Source: Pelomyxa schiedti (lineage: Eukaryota; Evosea; Pelobiontida; Pelomyxidae). Taken from it: DNA of 64,000 nucleotides. The notes beneath the pieces were generated by a model. It made no database searches. It was not told where the DNA came from and saw only the letters and a program-made list of their open reading frames with translations. Both the position numbers and the translations under genes were made by a program. Where the stretch lies: contig JAHLWZ010000837.1 in the NCBI GenBank assembly GCA_020536535.1, forward strand, positions 23,986-87,985, read 5' to 3'. This document shows positions 53,247-64,000 of the stretch, piece by piece. The stretch's first letter is position 1, and each line of letters opens with the position of its first letter.

Positions 53247-53331
53247 TTTCACTGCATATACCGACTAGAGAGGTGTCAGTAAACAAGGTCAAATCCTTGA
53301 CCGGCTCTTCGACCTACTTGGTGTTTTCCCA

Positions 53332-53511
53332 ATGTCTTTTCGCCGATTTGATCAGATATTATTAACCCTGGTGTCTTCCATTACAGGCGAGAAACCCGCT
53401 GTGGTGATAGTCACTGAAGGCTTTCTGAGTGGTTGCATGACAGGAAAAGTTACACTGGTTGATTTTCAGTCCCACATCCGTGTGCTGTTTGTTTCCAGAA
53501 GCCACCACTGA
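53332..53511 (+). CDS. Possible 59-aa ORF, low confidence
   Basis: A plus-strand frame from ATG 53332 to TGA 53509 in the interval between the Crinkler-like and DMAP1 genes. It reads with a hydrophobic patch (ILLTLVSSITGEKPAVVIV). There is no recognised domain, and chance is a fair explanation. The rest of 53512-53674 shows nothing I can assign. Confidence 0.2.
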   Translation: MSFRRFDQILLTLVSSITGEKPAVVIVTEGFLSGCMTGKVTLVDFQSHIRVLFVSRSHH

Positions 53512-53674
53512 TGGACAGTTGCCTCGGGCGATTTTGTTTTGTGGAGGCTTTCGTTATTTAAAAATGCCATGAGACAATAGAATTAATAATATATACACAT
53601 GTGTTGTGAAAACATCAGGTTAATTTTTGGGATGAAGCGGCCACAGACCTGAGAGCTTCCAACTTGGTGTGAGG

Positions 53675-55777
<2,103 letters not shown>

Positions 55778-55915
55778 CCAACGCACAATTCTAACCCTGC
55801 CACTGAGCAGCAGTTTGCCAAAAAGCTGTGTGATCCATTCTCGTAACATCGACGGAGGTAGGGAGACGGAGCATAACCACCACCACAAGGCGCGTTGTTG
55901 TTGTTGCCCAGCACC

Positions 55916-57069
55916 ATGTCGGGGGTAGTACTAGTAACTGGGGTTTCTTTCGCTTCGGCGGTCATTGTGGGATGCCTGCTGCTGGGGGCGGTGGGCGTCG
56001 CAGGGGACACGTGCATGGGGACCATCTACGCGGCGGACGCCCTCCGATGGGGCGTGTCGTTGTCCAGCGGGGTGGATGGGACGTTCTACTCTGGGTACGA
56101 GACATACAACCGGGGAGTGGACGTGGGGCTGCTGGGCAACGACCCGACTTTTCTTGTTGTTGCTGCTCAAGGTTGTTTGTTTGTTCTTTCTTTCTTTTAG
56201 AAAAATAAACCGTTTTTGTTTGCTTTACTGGTGTAAGTGCGTGCCCGCTAATTAACAACATGTAGAGAGTGGCCGGGTGGGGAAATGTGTGGATATTGGC
56301 ACAATGGAACAAATTGCATCCAACTACTCATTTTCGAATTTTGGTGCGCCGGTGGCAACCGCTTATACATCTATCCACTGGAGCCATGATGAACTTGTGC
56401 GTTCCGAGTTCTTACTTCATCGGAATTTTACCTTTCCAGGTTATTGCTGCCTCTTATAACAACTCTACTGCTGAATTTCAACCCTTGTCAAATGCCACAT
56501 CAAATTATCTTTTCAGTGATCCTGTAATACTCTTTCACGAAATGTGAGTACCAAAAACCAACTAAAACCAGTCCCCAGGAACCAAATTACCGATGTCTAG
56601 CTGTTGTTGGGCACGTTGTGCTTGTTAACATCGAAGGAGAGGTTGGACTTTTTTTTATTGGTTGCTACATTTTGTTGATTGGTTTATGCGTTTTTACCAA
56701 ACGCGTAGGATTACCATCTGATAGCAAAGCTCCTGATTCTTGAAATTGGAACAGCAACTCTCACGTTGAGATGGGATGTGTTGTATGACAAAAAGGATAC
56801 ACTATCAAGCGCACCCTGTCATTGCCTTTCTGAAGAGCCATACACACACGGAAACAACATTCTTGGTAAGTCCATTCTCCCAAAGTTTATGTATCCTAGT
56901 AATTCTCTTCACAGGTGAAATGGGGTCTTCTTTATGGGCAGAAGGACTTAGCGTAGTAATAGCTGTCTTATCAACAGTACTAGCAGTGGCCGTATTAAAC
57001 TTGTGTATCAGACTACACTACATAACACAACAAAACCTTATCAACAAGCACCAACACAAAAACCTATGA
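55916..57069 (+). CDS. Type I membrane protein, unrecognised
   Basis: The ATG at 55916 gives a signal peptide (VLVTGVSFASAVIVGCLLLG) with a lumenal/extracellular part (TCMGTIYAADALRWGVSLSS, DVGLLGNDPTFLVV) over several exons. There are N-glycosylation motifs (NNSTAEF, NATSN) and a C-terminal transmembrane helix (LSVVIAVLSTVLAVAVLNLC) followed by a short Gln/Asn/Lys tail ending HKNL before TGA at 57067. The GC-rich first exon diverges from the DMAP1 gene about 140 bp away. I do not recognise the family. A late endosome or plasma-membrane role is possible but not supported by any motif. Confidence 0.65.
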
Positions 57070-57238
57070 AGGTGGTTCCCAATTAAAAAAATACACCCTC
57101 ACCACAGCGGATTACGCATGCCAATGGTTTCGTCTTCACTTTTCTCTGAAAACCAAAAAAAGTGATGACCGCACGGTACCGCTGGTATTGAGAACGGGCG
57201 TTTTGTTTTGTCCCAGAAGGCAGAAGAACAAAAAAAAA

Positions 57239-58611
57239 ATGAGTGGCAGTTCAGTAGTTGAAAAGGTCACATTGAGGCATGGAGTGACTGGGGAATCGTG
57301 TGAAGTTTACCCTTCGTTGGGCGCCTGTGTGACTAGCTACGTCCACCCTCCTTCAACTGGTGGGTTTTCTTTCTCTTTTTGGCACAATCTGTTGGCAGCA
57401 GTTGGGCCATGCATTTTTCATTTTTGACATATGGCCATTTGGGCATTCGGTCCACCTAACTTTTCATTATTTATCCAAGTTCCATCTGAGGGAAGAAGAG
57501 CAGAGGCAAGGTTGAGTGAGGAGCAGTTGCCACCAGTTGGGGCACAACAAACTATACAGGAGGGTGAGGTACTATTCCTGAGCAGTAAGTCATCTTGGAA
57601 CCTGGGAAAACCAATTCGAGGTGGTGTCCCTGTTGTGTAAGCATTCCTTTTTTCTTCCACTTTATCTGTTTCTCGGAGCTAATATACACCTCAATTTGGG
57701 AATAGGTTCCCCCAATTCGGCTCTGGGCCCATGCAGCAACATGGATTTGCCAGAAATTCCAAGTGGTCCGTAGAGGCACTTACAACAAACGATGCTGGTG
57801 ATGCCATAGCAGTCTTATGCCTTGGGAATAACCAAGTTAATCCACAGCTCTTGGCCACCTGGGGTTCGGGAAATGAGGCTGAGGGATGTAATTTGTTTGT
57901 GATCCGGCTGCAAATATCATTACTCGCTGATGGGCTACGCATGGAGCTCAGTGTAGTTAACAGGGGTAGCCATGCTTTTACTTTCACAACGGCTCTGCAT
58001 ACCTATTTCCGCGTCGATTCTATTCAACACACAGCGATATCGTACCCTGTCCTTTACCGTTTGGTCTCTACTTACGTAACAACAGTGGACTCTCTGAATT
58101 AAGATTCATTGACAAGTTGAGAGACATGAAGGAATTTACTGAACTCCCAGGAGAAAAAGTACTCCATGAAGCCCATGACCGAATTTATATCATATGCAAA
58201 CCTTCTTATGCAATTAGTTTTTTTATCACAAGAAACCTTGACTCTAAACACACCCTGGCCCCCCTAGCTCTTTTCAAATACAGACACCAAGCAGAACTAT
58301 TCATATAAGGCAACAAGACTTCTCAGATGTTGTACTGTGGAATCCCTGGGAGACATTGGTATCTCCATCCACCCACGTACCACTTATCAATGCACCTCTG
58401 CAGGGATCCAAGATTGCTGACCTAGGGCCTGGTGAATGGACAAAATTTGTGTGCATAGAAGCCGGTATTAAAACAACACAAAAGAAAATATTACAAAGTA
58501 TAGAGACTAAAAACAGCCAACATTCTCACAGGAAATGTGAGCCAGAACGTAGTCTTGGAACCTGGAAAGACCTGGAGTGCACACCAGCACATTTCTGTCT
58601 CCATCCCATGA
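57239..58611 (+). CDS. Glucose-6-phosphate 1-epimerase
   Basis: Aldose-1-epimerase superfamily member of the yeast YMR099C type, converting alpha- and beta-glucose 6-phosphate. The ATG at 57239 begins MSGSSVVEKVTLRHGVTGE. Exons then read VLFLSSKSSWNLGKPIRGGV, PQFGSGPMQQHGFARNSKW (the family's PQFG-HGFAR motif), and TTALHTYFRVDS with the catalytic His. The 3' exons give DVVLWNPWE near 58335 and KFVCIEAG, with the catalytic Glu; an intron with donor after GAAGCCG joins it to NVSQNVVLEPGKTWSAHQHI and the end SVSIP, TGA at 58609. Introns are short GT-AG. Confidence 0.92.
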
Positions 58612-58803
58612 AAGGAAGCTTCTTTCCTCACCAATTCCTTGCAACCATCCCTACCCAAATAAGAGATCCCGGTTGAAGTCACCTGCAATTCAACCGGACT
58701 TGCGTTGATTTTCAAAAATCAAATCAACTTCTCGTTTAGACGCGAAAGCTTTTATAAGATTACACACAAAAGAAAAGAAAAAAAAGCAACACAAAGAACA
58801 CAG

Positions 58804-60624
58804 ATGGCACAATGCGATCAAGGTCACGCACTGTCGGGGTGTCTTATGAGACACTTGGTGGGTGAAAACAGAGCGTATTCCAGTGGTTACAGATGTGACA
58901 GATGTGGTAGATCTTACCCATACAACCCCACGGAGATGCTTTTGCACTGCACCCCGGTATCTTTTTATTAGGGCTTCTCTATTTTGCTCACACTGGGTTT
59001 TTTTTTCTGGGGCTACAGTGCGGATTTGATGTTTGTGTCTCGTGCAGCAGTAAACCCACTCCCGCAAGAAAAACCACACCCACTGCCGCAGTAACTGCAA
59101 CTGTCACTCCAACTCCTACTCCTACTTCGACTGCGGTGACGCCGGGTTTCCCTTCTTTCCCTGCGCCCGGGTCTGTCTCGGAATCTGTCAGCCAATTTGG
59201 CATAAACTTGATTATTCATTCGCTGGGGCTAGGCCTGACAAATGCCTTTGTTTCACCCTTTTCTGTGTCACAGGTTCTCTCCTTGTTAAGTATATGTCTG
59301 GCTCTAAATCCGGTTTCAGATGCTTTCACTTCTATCATGCGGGGCTCAAGGTTCCACGCAGCAAGAAATCTTGCAAGCATTACGAATTACACCTAGTGAA
59401 GCACCAACTCTTTCTGGCTCATATCAGACAATTAATGCCACACTAAAAGTACTAAGTGATAAGTTATTATTTCCCTTTTAATTACCGAATAGAGGGCCCC
59501 AGCTGAAATAATTTGTGCAAATTCCACATGGCTCCGGGAGGGATATCAACTTGCTCCAGCTTTCATAGAACAAGCAGCTGCATTTGACGCTGCTGTATGT
59601 AAATATGTGTACGTGAGTTTACCTCATCTTTTCTTTTTGATAGGGATTTCCATTGCCTTCCAGTGCTGCCCCGATAAATGCTTGGTGTTCCGAAAATACC
59701 AGAGGGAGAATAACGTGCGTTCAATAAACGAATTGTTTCAATCTCAAAAGTTTAGGCAAATAATTTCTGCTATACCTCACGACCTAGTAGCTATGTTGGT
59801 AAATGCAATTTACTTCAAGGCTACATTCAGGGATCCATTTGATATCAGTTTAACTCGCAACAAAACATTCCATAATATTGATGGTTCCGCTTCACAACTT
59901 CCAATGATGTGCAAACCTGGGGAATATATGAACTATCAGTTGAGTTTCTTCTTCAACTGCACCCTTTAACCAATAACAGAGAAACACACCTCATGCAAGC
60001 AGTCTCATTGTGGTATGGGCCTCCACCTCACAAATCCACACAAAGTTGGTATGCAACACATCATTTCAATACAAATTCTTACCGCTCTCCCAGCGTTGTC
60101 GTTCTTCCCAAACCAGGGATAAGTCCCATGACTTTGCTGGAAGACCCACAGCTACTTAATAAACTTTGGACTGGTAGTTACAGCTACAAAAAGGGCACCC
60201 TCGAGTTACCTCGGTTCACTGTTTCTTGTGGAATGGAACTGTCAGATATCTTAAGGAAGTTGGGTATTAGGCAAGCTTTTGGCTCATCTGCTGATTTCCG
60301 AGGTACGTTTCTGTTCTTACAATGTTTCCCTCACACTCTACCTTAGGCTTGTGCACACCCAGTGGTGTAAGCATCTCCCAAGTCATACACAAAACGTTTG
60401 TGCTCGTCGATGAGCAGGTATGCACCATTTGCTATTCCTTGGTAGTTACAGTGGTGTAGGGTACAGAAGCAGCAGCCGTTACAGGGGGAACCCTGTGCTC
60501 ATGTGTAGAGAAAGAGAAACCTTTCTCTATGATCGTTGACAGACCCTTCTTATTCTTCATTCTTGACAACCCACTCAAGTTGATGCTTTTTGGAGGACTT
60601 ATTGGCGCACCCACTTCCGTTTAA
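58804..60624 (+). CDS. Zinc finger-serpin fusion protein
   Basis: The ATG at 58804 begins MAQCDQGHALSGCLMRHL, then GYRCDRCGRSYPYNPTEM and, after an intron, CGFDVCVSCSSK: a C1/DC1-like zinc finger of the CxxC...HC..C type. A Thr/Pro linker leads into a serpin: VSPFSVSQ then, across an intron (about 59271-59319), MLSLLSCGAQGSTQQEILQA. Further landmarks: LVAMLVNAIYFKATFRDPFD near 59790, LPMMCKPGE, SPSVVVLPKPG, and LELPRFTVSCGMELSDILRK. The reactive loop reads VDEQGTEAAAVTGG, with the small-residue hinge of inhibitory serpins, and the C-terminus RPFLFFILD...LFGGLIGAP ends at TAA 60622. There is no signal peptide, so it is probably intracellular. Confidence 0.88.
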
Positions 60625-60662
60625 CTGCAACCGAAAGAAAGAAAAAAAGAAAAAAAATGAGT

Positions 60663-63168
60663 TTATGGAAGACAGTAAGGTGCACTCTTTTGATTGTCCA
60701 CAATTACACGCAACGGCCGATGTGCTGGCAACTCCTCTGTGAGGAGAACCACTATCTTAGTGTGAGCTTTTGCCATCTGTGCTATGCCAACCACTCGCTC
60801 GTCCACTGTAACACACACTGGCGTGTTGATATCCCCAAAATTGGCACCTTTGATCACAAGCCCATCCCCCATTTGTTCTACGGAGATTATTGCTGGTGCT
60901 GTTTGGTTGGATGTGAGTTGATTTTACTCTCGGTACGAAGAGGGGAAAAACCTTGGTAAGAGAAGAGGGGCTCAATTACGGTATGTCCATGGGCATCTAT
61001 TTCAACTACATGTCCAGAACCCACACCAGGTGGAACACTGCACACTATTTGTGTTTTCGCGGGATTTACCTGTGGAAAAGGCATTGGTTGTTAAGCAATC
61101 ATGTAATTCCGGGATTAAAGATACTTGGAAATGACGGCAATCAACACCGGCAATTCTCACACTTCGCACATCAGCGAATTCTCTACCAGAGATTTGGCAA
61201 ACACCTCCACTAGTGGGGACTTGTGCTACGCTCGTAATTTGAGGGCAATCTGGGTCCGTAGGTTATTCTTGTGTTTGTCTACCCCAGAGGCATACTCAGG
61301 AGGTAATAATCCCAATGAGGCGTTGTAAATTTCCACCACCCACTATCAGTAACGTCGGCATGGGTTTGCCATACCCTCGTCATGATTCCATAACAAACTA
61401 TACTGGTATGAATGAGTGTTAGAAGTTGGAAGGAAAGCTAGACTACCTTTCACTCAAAATGGTAAAAGAATCAATACCGGGGAGTGGGTAAATTTGCCAC
61501 TCCAGTTCAGAATTTTCATAATTGGGGTCAATCCTCTAAAAAATTAGATTTTTAATACAGTTTTTAAAATGCAAACCATTTTTGCACCAAATGTATCCGG
61601 CACTATTGCGTGCAAGTAAGCAGGATTTACTCTACACATCAGAAGTGCTTGCACATACCCACCCGTGGGGAGAGCCAATGGCTTGGATTTGCTGTTGTGA
61701 TGTGATTTTAAAAAAAGAAGAAACTGAACAATTAAAAGATTAAACCTTGGGTGAGCAGCATATACAACACTGGGGGAAACTGAAATAAAATTACATGTTG
61801 GGTCATAGAAGGCATCCACAGGACGAAATCCCGTCTCGAGTATTCTTTTTTCCAAATATTAACAGAGATACTAACTGTTTATTTTCCAACAATGCTGAAA
61901 TCGGTAAAGATATTGAATGGTATGCCACATGCCAGCCAATGAATCGTGTATCAAACTCATCAATATTTAAGCTGAATCTTTTCCAGCCTGAAGAAGTTTT
62001 TTTTTTACAGTAGTATCTCACATTTTATAATGCCACACCTCTGGGGCAATAGTAGGCATGCCCACCAGCATATCTCTTATCCACCAGAGGTCCCTCCCAA
62101 TCTGTCCAGTACAGCCGTATCCCTGGGCCATATTCGCGATCCCAAGTGGGATTCCGGGAAAGATTGACCCCATTGAAGTTCCCTAAGTAAATGACTCTGA
62201 CTCCGAATTTTGAAAAGCACCCATCTAAAAGCACATTAATGAGAAAAGAGGCGTGCTGATATAACCTCGTGCCATTTTTTCTATTCGACAAAGGTAGTCT
62301 GGGCTGGCATCTCTCTCAATCACCTTTTCAGCGTCTGGGATTGGGTCACCTATGTCCATGGATACTGTTTCGCCTTCAATCGTAGCCCGAACGTACGCCT
62401 TTTTATTTTGAAAACATACAGGATGTTAAAAAAAACAAACTTGTGGAATGCCGAGAAGGCGACCCATTTCTAGAACAATCTCATCTTTGTCGAATAGAAA
62501 AAATGGCACGAGGTTATATCAGCACGCCTCTTTTCTCATTAATGTGCTTTTAGATGGGTGCTTTTCAAAATTCGGAGTCAGTAGTTTCCATTGGGTTACA
62601 GAAGTACCTTCATCTGTACTAATCCATCCATAAAAGACAAGAGGAATTTGAAGTGGTATCTCAATTGGGTTCAGTTTCCTGATAGCATTATAACTACCTC
62701 AAAATGGAAGATACCATACTGAATCTGCTCACATGAGATGTGATGGTAAGGAATGGCTGCAGGGAAAAGCACAGGGCACGTGAGAGGAGGGACCGACCCC
62801 ACAGCCATCAGGGGGGCACTTAAGAATATCCGTAAAATGTGGAACAACTGTTTGTGTACCAATAGCCACTAGAACCAAGCTTAGAAATTGGGAAATGGAA
62901 GAACATGAATAAATACCTCCTCAGAGTTTGGTACCAAAGTAGTCAACCGAGACAGCAAGCGAGTGAATTTCTCTGTACCATTGGCAATATCCTGATAGTT
63001 GGACCTGTGAATCTCCAACTGCCACAGCTTATATTTCTCATGAGCTTGTGTCAAGTGCTTCAAAACTTCCATTTGCTGGACAAATGGCAATGAGTAATTT
63101 AAACTTACTTTGAGAGTAGTGCCAAAAGAGGGGAAAGCAAAAAAAAAAATCAACATACAGTTCTCCAT
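60663..63168 (-). CDS. Secreted IPT/TIG-domain protein, partly rearranged by an inverted repeat
   Basis: The minus-strand ATG at 63168 gives a signal peptide (MENCMLIFFFAFPSFGTTLK), then a helical exon (EVLKHLTQAHEKYKLWQLEI) and a Cys-rich exon (FTDILKCPPDGCGVGPSSHV). Beta-rich exons follow: FEIPLQIPLVFYGWISTDE, DEIVLEMGRLLGIPQ, AYVRATIEGETVSMDIGD, GCFSKFGVRVIYLGNFNGV, GPGIRLYWTDWEGPL. Two IPT/TIG modules close the protein: TQIVCSVPPGVGSGHVVEID leading to LFSYQ, and APAIISVEQMGDGLVIKGAN. It ends SAPYCLP then TAA at 60665-60663. IPT domains occur in surface receptors and adhesion proteins. No membrane helix is visible. The exon order near 62200-62610 depends on splicing around the inverted repeat. 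Confidence 0.65.
62197..62293. repeat. 97-bp inverted repeat, left arm
   Basis: The reverse complement of this segment is found without mismatch at 62485-62581. Read on the minus strand it spans a 65-nt intron (62225-62289) and the beginning of the following exon. Confidence 0.97.
62485..62581. repeat. 97-bp inverted repeat, right arm
   Basis: Inverted copy of 62197-62293; spacer 191 bp. On the minus strand it falls wholly inside a predicted 123-nt intron (62485-62607, donor AAG|gtact, acceptor acaaag) of the IPT gene. Confidence 0.97.
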
Positions 63169-63516
63169 GTACCAAAAGCACAAAACAGAAGAAGAACGAA
63201 AGGAAAAAAACCCGGGTTAGTGGCTACCAAAATAATTACAATACAACTATGGGAGTCACACCATGGCTGACGTCTCTTAAACTCCTCAAAAAATAAACGT
63301 GCTGGTGAGGTTTTTTCCGTTGCCGGAACGCCGCCATCACGCCATCTTCGGAGAAAGAAGTCCCTGGGGAGCTCGTGCTTCTTCGAGCACTACTCCAGAT
63401 TGGCAGTCTCAGCTTTTCCAATTGCAACCGTGTACTACTTGTGCCGGCATCGCGGCAGCCGAATCAAACAAAAAAACGTTCAAGAACCGACGAAAACCAA
63501 TTTGTGTGGAACGAGC

Positions 63517-63960
63517 ATGGCAGGGGTCGGCACACCACCAGCAGCAGCGTCGGTCTTCGAGTACGTGGTGGAGCAGGTGTACAAAGAGAGCGCCGCGGCG
63601 TCGCGGCAGGTGGCCATGCGGAACTACGAGCAGGGGCGGGAGGCCGCCCGCATGGTGCGCGGGGCGCTGTGCGCGGCGTGGCTGGGGGTCTGGAACCTGT
63701 TTCAGACGGACCTGGGGGGCCTGCAGTCTTACTTGCGCCTGCACGGGGTCGTCGGGGCGCCCCCGTGCGACGTGCCGGCCATAGAGGCGGAGCTGAGCAG
63801 GAGGGAGGCGACCCACGTGCACCGGGCCACGATGGAGGAGGCGGACTGCACCACCGCAAGCTTCCCCGCTACTGAGGCCCAGAAAAGGGACCTCATGGGT
63901 CAGGTGTGTTTTGTGTGTACACTTATATCTACGCTCTGCGTATGATCTCCAACCTCCTTT

Positions 63961-63998
<38 letters not shown>

Positions 63999-64000
63999 CT
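63517..64000 (+). CDS. Start of an unrecognised gene, cut by the window end
   Basis: The ATG at 63517 begins MAGVGTPPAAASVFEYVVEQ in a GC-rich first exon that reads on through YEQGREAARMVRGALCAAWL, WNLFQTDLGGLQSYLRL and IEAELSRREATHVHRATMEE to KRDLMGQ, then a GT donor near 63904. The region is helical and charged with no domain I can name. The next exon lies beyond a poly-T tract or outside the window. Confidence 0.6.
63962..63998. repeat. Poly-T tract at window end
   Basis: About 37 consecutive T inside the predicted first intron of the last gene, the longest homopolymer in the window. Confidence 0.95.

Noticed and set aside
62671-62710. A 19-nt intron in the IPT gene
   Set aside because: A 38-nt intron starting at the same donor keeps the frame and fits the genome's usual intron sizes, so the tiny one is not needed.

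Overview
This window is nuclear DNA from a single-celled eukaryote. Almost every gene is broken into short exons by small GT-AG introns (about 35-125 nt, many starting gtac or gtaa and carrying T or A runs). U2 and U5 spliceosomal RNA genes are present, and the gene families are eukaryotic. The genes are packed tightly on both strands, often tens to a few hundred bases apart. Several families (an NCoR/SMRT-type corepressor, an SH2 domain, Deltex, KCTD-like BTB-SPRY, Rab, a BEACH protein) point to an amorphean protist such as an amoebozoan or unicellular holozoan. A CCDC81-type HU-domain protein hints that it builds a flagellum. I cannot name the species. GC content rises sharply in many first exons and falls in later ones.

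Layout. 1-7.4 kb (+): 3' part of a BEACH-WD40 protein. 7.6-9.2 kb (+): unrecognised protein. 9.4-10.3 kb (+): RING/proline-rich protein. 10.3-11.8 kb (-): DUSP-Ubl protein lacking a USP catalytic domain. 11.9-13.5 kb (+): tandem ADF-H/coactosin-like protein. 13.7-22.0 kb (+): giant NCoR-like corepressor with an RS-rich region and three SANT/Myb modules. 22.2-23.6 kb (+): Cys-rich protein. 23.8-25.0 kb (+): intronless orphan. 25.3-31.0 kb: a sphingolipid pair, sphingosine-1-phosphate lyase (+) and glucosylceramidase (+), flanking an alpha/beta hydrolase (-).

31.0-32.7 kb is a small-RNA locus: U2, a structured RNA carrying a second exact copy of the U2 3' domain, a second copy of the novel part, and U5. 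32.8-33.7 kb (-): Rab GTPase. 33.9-36.0 kb (+): BTB-SPRY protein. 36.1-40.4 kb (+): Clu-like protein ending in an SH2 domain. 40.4-41.5 kb (+): dynactin p25 with a large insertion. 41.7-42.9 kb (-): EMC10. 43.2-43.8 kb (+): four-span membrane protein. 43.9-45.6 kb (+): B-box/proline-rich protein. 45.8-48.3 kb (+): CCDC81-like. 48.5-49.0 kb (+): stand-alone ZnF-UBP. 49.1-50.7 kb (-): Deltex-type E3. 50.8-53.2 kb (-): Crinkler-like P-loop protein. 53.7-55.8 kb (-): DMAP1/SWC4. 55.9-57.1 kb (+): type I membrane protein. 57.2-58.6 kb (+): glucose-6-phosphate 1-epimerase. 58.8-60.6 kb (+): zinc finger-serpin fusion. 60.7-63.2 kb (-): secreted IPT/TIG protein containing a 97-bp perfect inverted repeat. 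63.5 kb to the end (+): start of an unrecognised gene, running into a poly-T tract.

The genes do not form a single pathway. Themes are chromatin regulation (NCoR, DMAP1), ubiquitin (RING, DUSP-Ubl, ZnF-UBP, Deltex), sphingolipid breakdown, trafficking and ER biology (BEACH, Rab, EMC10, dynactin), and splicing RNAs. Exon boundaries were read by eye from splice signals and protein similarity, so coordinates give gene extents, not every exon.
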